Below are positions 36,001 through 44,794 of a stretch of 64,000 nucleotides of DNA, one piece after another. Both the position numbers and the translations under genes were made by a program. Source of the stretch: Aeromonas enteropelogenes (GTDB taxonomy: Bacteria > Pseudomonadota > Gammaproteobacteria > Enterobacterales > Aeromonadaceae); the NCBI RefSeq assembly GCF_000819845.1, contig NZ_CDCG01000037.1, forward strand, positions 62,001 to 126,000, read 5' to 3'. The notes beneath the pieces are model-generated. The model was given only the letters and a program-made list of their open reading frames with translations. It did no database searches and had not been told where the DNA came from. Every line of letters begins with the position of its first letter. The stretch's first letter is position 1.

Positions 36001-39000
36001 GCTTGGTGTACTCGCCATCGCCAAGCACGTTGGCCAGGCCGTAGTGAGCCAACACTTCATGGCGCAGGATCTCGCGCATCCGTTTGGCGTTGGCGATGGT
36101 GTCAGCGGCTACATGCAGGGTGCTCGTGTCATCATCGAACGCGGCGCGGCGGATTAACCCCTCTTTGGCGACCAACCCTAGCGCCCGCTCCAACTCCCCC
36201 TGCGTGGCGTGGATCTGCACATCAATACTGCCTGCACCCCGGTACTGCTTGAGCCACTCCCTGGTGACCAGCTCGGCCTCTTTGCGGGTCAGGTGCTGCG
36301 CCGGCTTGTCACCCTGCGCCATGGCCTGCTTGGAGAACAGCACTCTTTTACCGCCCTCATCACGCTCCTGAATGGTGTCAAAGAACTGGTCAAAACCAGC
36401 CCTGATGGCAGGTATCTCCCCTGCTGTTGGATATGGGTAACTGCCATCAAGGCGCATGCCAAGGGCCGCCTCTGCATCCCATGATTTCTCGCTGACTATG
36501 TTGGCCAAATAATCGTTGCTGGCGTTCTGATCTTGTAGCTTCGCAATAAGGTAAGACTCAAATGCTCTGGCGCTCAGCTCTCGATCGGTTGTCCAGTAAT
36601 CCTTGCTGCGCTTGTCATCCAACTTTCTGGAGCGCTCCTTGAGAGAGGTCTGCTTAATAGCCCGGTTTACAGCGCCAAAAGCATCAATCATCTCTTTGCG
36701 TACAGTTCCGCGATGAATGTACTGGCTTCCCATGGCGGATAGCGCAACATCACGAGCCTCAGTCATCATGTCGCCAGACTGCCCTCTCATCCTGGAAAAA
36801 TATCCATCAAGAGCATGCCACCACTCGTGCCCAAGCGATCCAGCACCGTTCATTTTGGTCAGGTTGATCACCACCTTTCCAGGCTCATAGTGTGCCGCTG
36901 CCGGGTTAACGCCCCCTGATCCCCTCGCGCCAAAAGCCAGCCCAAGCTCACCATTTAGCGATAGCGACTTAGGTGAAATGCCAAGCACTGCAGCCATATC
37001 CATCAGTGCGTCGTAAGCGTTGTTGAGATCTTGCTGGCGGCGTCCTTGCTCAACCCAGTTACCGAACTCGACCCCTCGAAATCCAAATGCTTTTCCAAAT
37101 AGCTCAGGAGTGACGTCAGCGCCGCCACGCATATCCTCCCCGACGCGAGGCAGGTTAATATCGCGACGCTCCCGAGGGATCTCCTTGGCCTTTTCCAGTT
37201 TACTCACCAGCTCGTCATATTTATCAGCACGATACTGGCGCGCGTCGCTTACTTTCTCGAAAGGTTCTGTCAGCGCCAGGTAGTTACGGCCAACCTTTTT
37301 TCCAACAATCCAGCTTTTGCGATTGTCAGAACTGTAGATATCAAACGACACAGCCTTCGGTTTGCTTTCCTGGCTTGTCAACTGCTCATAGTGACGCTTG
37401 AACTCAGATATCACCTCAGCTTTGCTTGCTCCGGATGCAACAGTGCGCGGCCAATTGCCAAATGCACTAGATTTACTCTCCCGGCTGATGGTCCAAATAC
37501 TCTTTGGCGGGTCGTATTTAATGCCGTCATAAAGGCTATAACTACCAGAGGAAAGCTCAAGATCGGCCAGGCTGCGTTGATGCCCTACTGCCTGATACAG
37601 CTCAGCCTTGTTGATAATTGCGTGAGCGTTTCGCAAGTTTGACGACCACATAACGCTGCGAGCCTTATCGACATCAATTGATCCGTCCAGCAGACCAAGT
37701 GCTATGTCACGCATATTCTTCACTGTGCCTGCCCAATTTTTAACCTTGTAGCTGTTGCGAGGCTTTGCCGGGATGGCATCACGAGCAGCCCTGGCAATGG
37801 CAACAGCCTGTCGATCAACACCTGACTCGATGAGCTTGTCGTAAGCGGGTGCCGGCCACGCCTTAGAAAGCGGAAGCTCCTTTATCTGCTCAGCTGTTTC
37901 CCCCTCAACAGTGTCGCGGTATTCAGCCCATGTATCCTTGCGAGCACCACCTATTTTTTCGCCAAAATCAGTGATCTTGCTGTTAGCGTCATTGATTGCC
38001 ACCGGCTTAGTGGTGTCCCCCTCCTTCAACCAGTTTTTGAACTCCTCCATTGGCATGGCCTTGATAGCGCCAAGCCCCTTCCAGCCCTTCTCGTAGTTGG
38101 CCTGGTAGCCATCCCGTGCTGCCTGCTCATCGGCAAAGCCCATCATCACCTTGTGCTCGTCAAACTTGCCGGTTTTGGGGTCTACCTGATCCACCACATA
38201 GACCATTTCGCTATCCGGCTTGTCACCGATGAACACATCGACATGATCCCCATCCGCCCCCAGAGTGCGCTTGATATAGCCGTAGTCGTGGGCCATGGTG
38301 GATTGCCACGCCTTGCCATCCTTGTCAGTGCCGGAACGGGTAGAGCCCTTGGGGGTCTCGAGCGCAATATCCATCCCCTGCAGGGTGAGGTGCCCCTTCT
38401 TGTAGTTGCCAGCCTCCTTCTGTGCCTCGGTGGGCTCCGGCGCCACCTCGGCGCGGGCGGCCTCGATCTGCTGCACCGGCTCACTGGCGGCTGGTGCTGA
38501 GTACTCCCGCACCTTGGCCGCCGATGACTTGGCCACCACCATGCCTCCCTTGCCCGGGATCGCCTTCACACCGCTATCCTTGGCCCACTGCTTGATGAGC
38601 GGCACCTCGCCTTTCAGGGTGATGGTGCCATCCTGGTTGTCGATGGCTTCTGCCCACGGCGTCGGAGCGGCGGCAGGCTCCGGCGCTACCAGCTCAGGTT
38701 GCGCCACCTCAGAAACAGCAACCCCGGAATCAGTGGCCGGGGTCGTCAGTGTCTGGTCATCTTGCTGCTGTCCATCAGGTACAGGTGGAGCAGCAGCGTA
38801 GTCTGCCGGATTTCCGGATCCAGCTCGGTCGGCGAGTCCGGCAATGGCTGGTTCAGCGCTCGCTGCAACTGGCTCGCCTGCTCCAGGCTGATCGCCTTGT
38901 CCTTCGCTGCTGACTGCAAGTACCTGGGGAGCCTGCTCATTGGAAACCTCTGCTTGTGGTTGGGTGGCGTCTGCGATCTTGGCGATACCGAAACCGCCAC

Positions 39001-40813
39001 CATCGAGGGGAACTGGGGTTTCATCCTGACGACTGGCCAGCGCCGCCTCTTTCTCGCTGGAGAAAGGCAGGCCGCGGCGGGTCAGGCGCAGGCTATCGTA
39101 TTGGGTGGGAGTTGCGGCAGGCTGTTCCTGTTCAATTTGAGCTGCAGCTGGTGCTGGTAGCTCAGTGCCTACCTCGCTTGCCACGCCATCAATGGTGGCG
39201 CCTGGCAGCAAGCCGCCACGCGGCGCAAGCAGCGAGCCATCATCCATCAGTTCACCGCTGACACTCAGGTCTTCAATCGCTGGCGCGCCGCCAGCAGGTT
39301 GAGGCGCGCGTTCAGCAAGTCCGGTATCAGGCCCAGCAGGATTGATTGCAGCGTCGGTGCCGGGATCCATCAATTCGCCTTCAAGTGGCACGATGGGACG
39401 CCCCTTGAAATCATGGCTTCCGCGCACAAACCCTTGACGTTCATAGGCTGGCACGTCACGGATAGGGTCGAACTTGCCAGAACCAAGAGGGTTGTTGGCA
39501 CCAGCAAACATGTTGTCAATTTCGCTGCTGATACTGGCCCCGCGCTCAGCCTGGCGCTGATCCAGCCCATGGATCATGTCATCCATCTGACTGTCGCCAG
39601 TCACCACCCGTCGCTCTACGCGCACCACCGGTGCACTACGTTCCTGCACCTCAGGCCCACGCACACCGCCAACAACGCCGCCAAATGCACCGCCCAAGGT
39701 GCCCTCGTTCAGCGCAGAGGAGAGTACGCCAGCCATCGGATCCCGGGTTTCATCCGCCCACTCCGCCACCGCCTGGTTAACGGCGCGCTGGGTTTCCGCC
39801 CCCTGCCATGCTTCGGTGCCGCCTTCACCGACAAAGCCACGGACAGCCGAACCCGTTCTGGTCTTGCCTACTTTGCTCAGTAAACCACCCACGCCACCAC
39901 CTGCCCCCGTCAGCGCACCAGACAGGAAGTCTGCAGACATGGCCCGCGGATCTGACCAGGCATCGGTTGCCGCCTGCTCGGCGATACCATCGATAGCCGC
40001 CCGACGAATATCACCAACACTGGCCCCCTGCATCTCGCCATCTGCCAGATCCCAATACGCCTGCTGATAGATGGGGTTGGCGTTGAGGTCATCATTGCCC
40101 AGGCCATTGAGGAAGTTGCGCGCCTCCTGCTCTGCCTGCTGAGCCCGCATGCCGGATGCCATGGCGCCAGCATGGGCGCCATAGCCAATAGAGGTCAGGC
40201 GGCCGATCGCCTTATCCAGCACCGCACGCTTGGCCGCCTCACTGGGGGCCGCCAGGTAGGCAGCCCGCACCGAATCAAGGGCGCCGGCGTTGATTGCGTC
40301 CTTCACCGTGGCCTTGGCCACCATTTCACGCGCCCTCCCCTCCACCAGGTCTTTGGCCAGCAGCTTGCCAGCTCCACGCAGCGCCGGCTTGGCCAACACC
40401 CCAGCACCCTTGGTGCCACCAACCAGCCCGGTGAACTGACCCATCACTGTGGCAAAGTTACCGACCCACGCTCGAGGATCTGACCAGGCATCGCCAGCTT
40501 CAATCTCGCCTGTTTCGGCATTCTCCTGAAAGAACTGTTTGCCCATGGCCTCACGCATGGGGGTGGAAACCTCGTCAAGCTGGCCATCAGCCCAGGCGCT
40601 GACGCCACGCCCGGCATCCTTGATGCCCTGCGAGTCGGTCAACTGGCCAACCGTCTCCAGATCGCCACCCAGCGTCTGGCCAAGGCCGCGCTGGAACATA
40701 TCGACGGTATCGCCAAAGATGCCCTGCTCGCTGGAGTCGGCAGGCGCTTGTTGTTGGGTTGAATACCGCGTCCTGGCAGCCGCAATAAAGTCGTCCCGGG
40801 TTGGCTTGGCCAT
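33062..40813 (-). CDS. giant polyvalent ejection protein (2583 residues)
   Basis: Internal-virion type polyprotein. Residues 1-440 are Gly/Ala-rich and helical. About 450-800 is a low-complexity A/P/E/Q linker. About 805-930 is the pyrophosphatase-like polyvalent domain (MAHDYGYIKRTLGADGDHVD). One HExxH metallopeptidase-like site lies near 1329 (GSLGHEWWHALDGYF) and a second near 1585 (LRHEVLAHYGL). From about 2090 comes an LPD38-like segment (EFMLRNFLRDSLSSW) and a basic, charged C-terminal region. Such proteins enter the cell with phage DNA and are thought to act on host defences or ease DNA entry. Domain names come from recall of the family. Confidence 0.85.
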   Translation of the reverse strand: MAKPTRDDFIAAARTRYSTQQQAPADSSEQGIFGDTVDMFQRGLGQTLGGDLETVGQLTDSQGIKDAGRGVSAWADGQLDEVSTPMREAMGKQFFQENAETGEIEAGDAWSDPRAWVGNFATVMGQFTGLVGGTKGAGVLAKPALRGAGKLLAKDLVEGRAREMVAKATVKDAINAGALDSVRAAYLAAPSEAAKRAVLDKAIGRLTSIGYGAHAGAMASGMRAQQAEQEARNFLNGLGNDDLNANPIYQQAYWDLADGEMQGASVGDIRRAAIDGIAEQAATDAWSDPRAMSADFLSGALTGAGGGVGGLLSKVGKTRTGSAVRGFVGEGGTEAWQGAETQRAVNQAVAEWADETRDPMAGVLSSALNEGTLGGAFGGVVGGVRGPEVQERSAPVVRVERRVVTGDSQMDDMIHGLDQRQAERGASISSEIDNMFAGANNPLGSGKFDPIRDVPAYERQGFVRGSHDFKGRPIVPLEGELMDPGTDAAINPAGPDTGLAERAPQPAGGAPAIEDLSVSGELMDDGSLLAPRGGLLPGATIDGVASEVGTELPAPAAAQIEQEQPAATPTQYDSLRLTRRGLPFSSEKEAALASRQDETPVPLDGGGFGIAKIADATQPQAEVSNEQAPQVLAVSSEGQGDQPGAGEPVAASAEPAIAGLADRAGSGNPADYAAAPPVPDGQQQDDQTLTTPATDSGVAVSEVAQPELVAPEPAAAPTPWAEAIDNQDGTITLKGEVPLIKQWAKDSGVKAIPGKGGMVVAKSSAAKVREYSAPAASEPVQQIEAARAEVAPEPTEAQKEAGNYKKGHLTLQGMDIALETPKGSTRSGTDKDGKAWQSTMAHDYGYIKRTLGADGDHVDVFIGDKPDSEMVYVVDQVDPKTGKFDEHKVMMGFADEQAARDGYQANYEKGWKGLGAIKAMPMEEFKNWLKEGDTTKPVAINDANSKITDFGEKIGGARKDTWAEYRDTVEGETAEQIKELPLSKAWPAPAYDKLIESGVDRQAVAIARAARDAIPAKPRNSYKVKNWAGTVKNMRDIALGLLDGSIDVDKARSVMWSSNLRNAHAIINKAELYQAVGHQRSLADLELSSGSYSLYDGIKYDPPKSIWTISRESKSSAFGNWPRTVASGASKAEVISEFKRHYEQLTSQESKPKAVSFDIYSSDNRKSWIVGKKVGRNYLALTEPFEKVSDARQYRADKYDELVSKLEKAKEIPRERRDINLPRVGEDMRGGADVTPELFGKAFGFRGVEFGNWVEQGRRQQDLNNAYDALMDMAAVLGISPKSLSLNGELGLAFGARGSGGVNPAAAHYEPGKVVINLTKMNGAGSLGHEWWHALDGYFSRMRGQSGDMMTEARDVALSAMGSQYIHRGTVRKEMIDAFGAVNRAIKQTSLKERSRKLDDKRSKDYWTTDRELSARAFESYLIAKLQDQNASNDYLANIVSEKSWDAEAALGMRLDGSYPYPTAGEIPAIRAGFDQFFDTIQERDEGGKRVLFSKQAMAQGDKPAQHLTRKEAELVTREWLKQYRGAGSIDVQIHATQGELERALGLVAKEGLIRRAAFDDDTSTLHVAADTIANAKRMREILRHEVLAHYGLANVLGDGEYTKLISRLIKSKKDPSMKAVWEWVDTHYADEDIGVQAEEVVAHLAELEQNAWRRGWDQVVAWVTKALRAVGFVPDGITAAETRTLIEALGKKMKRGSPDDGGPDGGKKFSQEAEQPDKKGGIKMSQTDTAADAAMEKLNLGAKPDAIDKAKTSLDKLRKVERSVVKSWVDRFIKKANTEVLDALAPIKYAEDAAGITDAADSGYVAARMATGAASTMQATMLYGLPEWKDGVIQRKAGTGEKDALLGIFSDLGKDLHNWLGWMAGHRAEILMEQGRENLLSEQDIAALKGLGKGNEAKFMEAKARWNRLNAATLDLAQEAGLFTPEARAEFESEWYIPFFRESEDGDVLAPFKPKGIANQNAGIKKLKGGEANTNDLLENIFTSTSKLIDASMKNMAAQKTVWNLADTGIIEVIPKPNKMDYQALANGKDRIMVKLEGEDYMIRVEDPDLYRAMTFFDREPFGAMVNVAAKAKRILTAGITASPEFMLRNFLRDSLSSWAISKDGFKPMIDSIKGVRKTWRMDGSTIDVMFSGASFLGGYVNGNDPEAMADTVRKSLRRKGMTPEQIARYEKSIIRNAAHAKGVVADAWEKYSRVGEAVENGNREAVYDAAIKAGKSHAQAAFESKDLMDFSMLGAARTIQLMSQLLPFFNARIQGLGKLSRELRDNPREIAKRAGMITAASLALLAHNWDDERYEGLPDWDKDANWHFWLGDHHWRIPKPFEIGVLFGTIPERMARALGDKDTGAQFGKAVARAIGDTFALNPIPQLAKPVVETTVNYDFFKGGPIDGPQDLNVRAEARYNEQTSLLMRELGELTGFSPKQLEHLVIGYTGTMGSYVMAAADGLIRASRPGESASWRADEIPLVKAVYRGTGPAKSTQHMEEFYRMLNEVNQLKRTVDQYRSEGLTDKARELLEEQGGILKSRRSLSRTQQQVRVVRNKIELIQRDRTLTAEEKRRRIDEMLVRRNDLVYLAVNKNKSNWE

Positions 40814-40835
40814 GTGTTAATTCTCCGAAGGCAAT

Positions 40836-40906
40836 AAAAAAGCCGGCCCCTGTTAAGGGTCCGGCCATGATGGGGAAATTTTGTGCTACTGCAGCGCAAA
40901 TGGCAA
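40836..40906 (-). promoter_or_regulatory. late promoter-terminator cassette B
   Basis: Minus-strand -35 TTGCCA (40901-40906) and -10 CAAAAT (40878-40883), 17 bp apart. It is followed at once by a terminator (GCCGGACCC-loop-GGGGCCGGC, 40842-40865) and six T. Only about 25 nt separate it from the giant-gene ATG. It shares more than 30 positions with cassette A at 57935-58004, including CCATCAT-GCCGGAC. RNA from this promoter would normally stop within about 35 nt unless antiterminated. Confidence 0.7.
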
Positions 40907-40993
40907 GAAAAGCCGACGTGACATCGCTCACTGACGCTCAACCTAAAACTGTGCAATATTTGACTTTTTGCAAATAGAAAAAGGAGGGTCTTG

Positions 40994-41347
40994 ATGCGCT
41001 ATAAAACCAGTGCTATTGCGGTGTTACTGTTTTTGTCAGGGTCAGCATCCGCTGAATGTATAGGTTCTGGCAACCTGAAAACGTGCTATGACAGCAGCGG
41101 CAACTCATACACCGTGCAGAAATTTGGCGATTCGACTTATGTGAGTGGGTATAACTCAAAGACTGGTTCTAGTTGGAATCAGGATAGCCAAAAAATAGGC
41201 AATAGCACCTTCACTAATGGAAAAGCCGCGAATGGTCAGTCGTGGAATAGTACGGCAACAAAGATTGGTGACTCCACCATAATATATGGCAAAGACAGTG
41301 GTGGGAAAAAATTCTCTGCTGTATGTGGGAAGTATGGGTGCTACTAA
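40994..41347 (+). CDS. small secreted repeat protein (putative moron)
   Basis: A 117-residue protein from ATG 40994, preceded by a perfect AAGGAGG. Signal peptide MRYKTSAIAVLLFLSGSASA; the mature part has cysteines at both ends (CIGSGNLKTC, CGKYGC). Three imperfect repeats of G(D/N)ST-aromatic-G lie between them (GDSTYVSGYNSKTG, GNSTFTNGKAANG, GDSTIIYGKDSGG). Transcribed against the late operon, between cassette B and an ejection gene, with its own terminator. Function unknown; surface or periplasmic lysogenic conversion is likely. Confidence 0.78.
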   Translation: MRYKTSAIAVLLFLSGSASAECIGSGNLKTCYDSSGNSYTVQKFGDSTYVSGYNSKTGSSWNQDSQKIGNSTFTNGKAANGQSWNSTATKIGDSTIIYGKDSGGKKFSAVCGKYGCY

Positions 41348-41388
41348 AAATCTCACTCCATGAGAAATGTAATCAATCCAAATAACAT

Positions 41389-41412
41389 GGCCCGCCACTT
41401 GGCGGGCCTTTG
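41389..41412 (+). terminator. terminator of the secreted repeat protein gene
   Basis: GGCCCGCC-ACTT-GGCGGGCC followed by TTTGT on the plus strand, 41 nt past the stop. Confidence 0.75.
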
Positions 41413-42141
41413 TCACTGATACATCTTCTGATATGCGCTTGCCGCCATGGCATCAGGGTTCTTGTTCGCGGTGAGCGCTTCACGGCCAGACTGGATCAGC
41501 GCCTTCTCAATCGAGCGATCTCCCTGCAGGCGCGGGATAATACCCTGTGGCTTGGGTGGTTGAGTGGGTGTTGGCTGAGAGGGTTCCTGTGGCGGTGGAT
41601 CCTGCGACTTCTGTGGAGCAAGAGAAAGCCAGTAATTAGCATATCCTCCACCACCAAATTCATTCAGCAACTGCTGGGCGCCTGGGTCTGATGCAAGCGT
41701 ATAGCCCAGAGCGTCAATTTCACCCAGGGCGACGGCGCGCTGCTCTTCGCCTATCTTGTCATTCTCCATCAGCTCGGCCTTGCGCTTGGTCAGTTGATCC
41801 ATGGTGCCCATGATATTCTTGGCATGCATCTCCCTGGCGCGAACGCTGGCATTGGCTGCTGCCGCCTGGGTTTCCAGGGCCAGGCGCTTTTCAAACATGG
41901 CCCAGTCGTGATCCCGGTTCTTCTGATTTTCGCCGGCCATCGCCTTGAAGCGGGTATCGTTCTCGGCGCGGCTGGCGTCGATCTGCTTCTGTGCCAGCTT
42001 GTCGCGGGCATCCAGTTCAACCTGCATATCGTCGCGGCGTTGCGCAGCTTCGCGCTGGCGCTGCTGTTCTGCAAACCCGGTACGGGCATTATCGACGGTG
42101 CCGGCCCCAACCCCCTTGGCCAATGCAGCGAGCAGGCTCAT
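41413..42141 (-). CDS. putative internal virion (ejection) protein, 242 residues
   Basis: Helical, Q/A/E/K-rich protein (MSLLAALAKGVGAGTVDNAR followed by a long coiled-coil-like stretch around residues 25-110) with a Pro-rich segment near 195-210 (PPPQEPSQPTPTQPPK). No enzyme motif seen. The start overlaps the previous gene by 4 nt. Position just before the giant ejection gene suggests a DNA-ejection or core protein. Confidence 0.7.
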   Translation of the reverse strand: MSLLAALAKGVGAGTVDNARTGFAEQQRQREAAQRRDDMQVELDARDKLAQKQIDASRAENDTRFKAMAGENQKNRDHDWAMFEKRLALETQAAAANASVRAREMHAKNIMGTMDQLTKRKAELMENDKIGEEQRAVALGEIDALGYTLASDPGAQQLLNEFGGGGYANYWLSLAPQKSQDPPPQEPSQPTPTQPPKPQGIIPRLQGDRSIEKALIQSGREALTANKNPDAMAASAYQKMYQ

Positions 42142-42644
42142 GCTGCACCCCCTTGCTGCTCTGCTTCATCCATCTTCTGCACGATGGCCTGCAGAATCTG
42201 TCCGGCCTCAGCCAAGATCTGGTCATCGATCACGTCGTTCTCGGCATCCATCTCCTTGAGCTTCTGCATGGCGCGAAACAGGGCGTCGATCTTGCTGTCA
42301 GGGTCATTAATCTTGCCGGATGCCAGCATCTCGCGGCAGCCAGCGTAGACGGCCTTGACGATCTGCTGCGCCGGCACACTGCGCCCCGCCTCCTTGGCTT
42401 GCTTGAGAATGGTGAAGATGCCACCGGCTACCGCGTCGGCCACCCCCTGGATCTTATCATCCCCGGCGCCAAGCCGGCCTGCTACGGCTTCTCCACCATC
42501 GCCCAGCAGTGCAGCCTCCAGCATCTGCATCATGCTGCTGTGCATGCCATCTCCCCCACCCTGGCTGGCTTGCTGTGGCGGTTGCTGCGGTGCCGCTCCG
42601 CCATCGGGAGAGCCACCCTGTTGCATGCTCTGAATCAGGCCCAT
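42138..42644 (-). CDS. hypothetical virion protein, 168 residues
   Basis: Opens MGLIQSMQQGGSPDGGAAPQ, Gln/Gly/Pro-rich for about 35 residues, then helical and acidic to the end. No recognised domain. TGATG overlap with the upstream gene and 4-nt overlap with the downstream gene place it inside the ejection-protein cluster. Confidence 0.65.
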   Translation of the reverse strand: MGLIQSMQQGGSPDGGAAPQQPPQQASQGGGDGMHSSMMQMLEAALLGDGGEAVAGRLGAGDDKIQGVADAVAGGIFTILKQAKEAGRSVPAQQIVKAVYAGCREMLASGKINDPDSKIDALFRAMQKLKEMDAENDVIDDQILAEAGQILQAIVQKMDEAEQQGGAA

Positions 42645-43783
42645 CAGTACCCCCTTCTTCCTGCTGTCACGTTAAAGCGACTCGGATCGTAGTAGTTGCT
42701 ATCGAAGGCCAGAGTGCCTTCACTTTGGTTGGCTCCTGTCAGGCTTTGGCGCGGCGGAGCTGCATAGCCCTTATCGCTCATTGACAGTGAACCGCCGCCA
42801 ATATCTCTGCCAAGCGCCTTGTTAATCTCAGCTATGGCGGACGAGTTCGGCGCTTTCAGGCCATTACTGATGGCATTGAAAAGAAAGCCAGAGCCTGGCA
42901 ATGCCGCAGATGCCACGTTTGCCGCTACGCTCACTGCCGCATCTGGCGTACCGCCCTGGCCGAACGTATCATTGACCGACCCCAGCACCCCTTTCATTTC
43001 GCCAGTGCCAATTCGCTTTCCAAGCTGGGAGTGGTAATCATCACCATCAAGCATGCTGGCTAAGCCGTTCCCGATATAAGAGCCTGGGCTGCCAAGCACG
43101 GTTCCGCCCACTACCGTTGCAGCTGAATGCCTGTTTGCTGCGTCAGCAACACTGGTCAGCTGAGCTCTTTCCTTATCAGTCGCAATGCCCTTGTTTGCCC
43201 TGCTTACCAAGTTCGCGATCACACCATGATCCCTGGCTATAGCTGCACCGGCTGAATACGCGGCCCTCTGATCAGCCTCGCTCATGCCAGGATCGGATCC
43301 TTTTTGGCTGGCACTGCCAGCCAGTGACTGGCGCTGCGAGTTGAGTGAGTCACCATACCCGGCACGCGCATAGCTGGGCGCTGCGCCGTAGCTGCTCAGG
43401 GCCTGGTTAACAGATGACACCCTGCCGGCTACCCCTTTCTTGGTGCCAGACTCACTTTCGCTTGCCGATGTGCCACTGGCCAAACCGGTATTGCCAGCCA
43501 GGCTGCCGCCAGACTTGACCGAGCCGCCGCTCGACTGGCTCGCTGAGTTGGATTTTTTGCCGCCAGTATCGCTGCTTGCCTTGCTTTGACCGGGTGACGA
43601 TTTACCACCACCAGATTGGGATGCTCCCTTCCCTGATGAGCTGCTGTTGCTACTGTTCTTGGATGCAGAGCTGCCGCGATTGCCGGCTCCGGAACCCTGG
43701 TTGCGGCTGCCTTCTCCGCTACCGCCCTTCTGGTTGCTGGATGAGCCCTGGCTTGTGCCGGTCCCGTTGCGATCGAGCGCCAT
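42644..43783 (-). CDS. Gly/Ser-rich virion-associated protein, 379 residues
   Basis: The first 110 residues are almost only Ser, Gly, Asn, Lys and Gln (SSNQKGGSGEGSRNQ, SKNSSNSSSSGKGASQSGGG). From about residue 130 the sequence is more ordered, with a mixed helix-rich part (ATVVGGTVLGSPGSYIGNGL) and an aromatic end (FDSNYYDPSRFNV). The low-complexity head could be a flexible linker or head-filling region. No family recognised; part of the coupled late cluster. Confidence 0.65.
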   Translation of the reverse strand: MALDRNGTGTSQGSSSNQKGGSGEGSRNQGSGAGNRGSSASKNSSNSSSSGKGASQSGGGKSSPGQSKASSDTGGKKSNSASQSSGGSVKSGGSLAGNTGLASGTSASESESGTKKGVAGRVSSVNQALSSYGAAPSYARAGYGDSLNSQRQSLAGSASQKGSDPGMSEADQRAAYSAGAAIARDHGVIANLVSRANKGIATDKERAQLTSVADAANRHSAATVVGGTVLGSPGSYIGNGLASMLDGDDYHSQLGKRIGTGEMKGVLGSVNDTFGQGGTPDAAVSVAANVASAALPGSGFLFNAISNGLKAPNSSAIAEINKALGRDIGGGSLSMSDKGYAAPPRQSLTGANQSEGTLAFDSNYYDPSRFNVTAGRRGY

Positions 43784-44154
43784 CAGTTACCCCCTAACGC
43801 GGTCTGGTTCTTCTTGATGTTGGCCAGCACCCCATTGGTCAATGTGCCGCCCTGGGTCATGCTGTCACCAGCCAGCCCGGGCGTAACCTGGTACTCAATG
43901 GGGGTGACGACCGGTGCACCGTAAACGGTATCCTGCCGGTTCCACTCCTCGTCGCGCAGCTTGCGCTGCTCCTTGATCGCGTCACGGTTCTCCATGTAGG
44001 AACCGCCAGCCACCAGTGCAGAGCCGAGCAGGGTGGCTGCCCCAGGGTTGTTCTGCATCCAGGTGCCGGCACTGGAGATCCCGCCCAGTACCGAGCTGAC
44101 TGCGCTGTCAGCAAAATCCAGTGCGCTGGATACCATTCCACCAAAATCAAACAT
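43783..44154 (-). CDS. hypothetical virion protein, 123 residues
   Basis: MFDFGGMVSSALDFADSAVS, a hydrophobic Gly/Ala stretch (GAATLLGSALVAGGSYMENR), then a charged helix (KEQRKLRDEEWNRQD). The opening is typical of small podovirus head or internal proteins that insert in membrane during ejection, but no match can be named. Starts after AAGGGG and overlaps the downstream gene by one base. Confidence 0.65.
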   Translation of the reverse strand: MFDFGGMVSSALDFADSAVSSVLGGISSAGTWMQNNPGAATLLGSALVAGGSYMENRDAIKEQRKLRDEEWNRQDTVYGAPVVTPIEYQVTPGLAGDSMTQGGTLTNGVLANIKKNQTALGGN

Positions 44155-44164
44155 GCGATACCCC

Positions 44165-44764
44165 TTATCCGATATTTACGCCTGGTAGGCTGATGGTTGG
44201 GAAACTGGACCAGTCAGGACGAATGGTGCTGATATTTGAATAGAGCTTCTGGTACATGTTCAGGGTTGAGTTGAGCTCGGTTTTCATGCTGTTGATCAGG
44301 TTGGTCTTGTCTGCTGCTGTCATAGCCTTGTCAGACATCAGTGCCGCATATCGCTCGTTGTAACTGTCGATCGCTGCTTGCACCGAGCTCATATACATGC
44401 CGTGAGTGTTGGCAACCACCTGCTGAGACAGTTTGTCCTTGTCGTTCTGCGCCTGCTTGTCGATAACCCCCAGGTCATGCGACTGAGCGGCATTCTGTTG
44501 GGCAATAGGAAGTGCCGCATCAACCATGGCTCGTTGAGACGCCTCTGTGCCGATGGACGAGTTACCAAGACCACGCTGCGTGGCCGCCGCCTGACCGTTG
44601 GACTTGGCAACCCGCATTAGCAGGCTGTTGGAGTTCAGGGTTGAGTTGAGTTGGTCGTTGACGTTGGTGGCATCAAATTTAGGCGCCACCTGTTGCTGTT
44701 CTGGCTGTGCGCCAGGGCGGGATGACTGGCCAATACCCATCCCTGACAAGTCGGTTGTTGCCAT
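44165..44764 (-). CDS. putative internal virion protein, 199 residues
   Basis: Asn/Gln/Ser-rich protein: MATTDLSGMGIGQSSRPGAQ, then a helical central part with periodic Gln and Asn (TASQRAMVDAALP-type segments around residues 75-170). No enzyme motif. It sits between the tail-fibre genes and the ejection cluster. Confidence 0.65.
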   Translation of the reverse strand: MATTDLSGMGIGQSSRPGAQPEQQQVAPKFDATNVNDQLNSTLNSNSLLMRVAKSNGQAAATQRGLGNSSIGTEASQRAMVDAALPIAQQNAAQSHDLGVIDKQAQNDKDKLSQQVVANTHGMYMSSVQAAIDSYNERYAALMSDKAMTAADKTNLINSMKTELNSTLNMYQKLYSNISTIRPDWSSFPTISLPGVNIG

Positions 44765-44794
44765 AATGCGATCCTGTTCTGCGATATGAATCAG

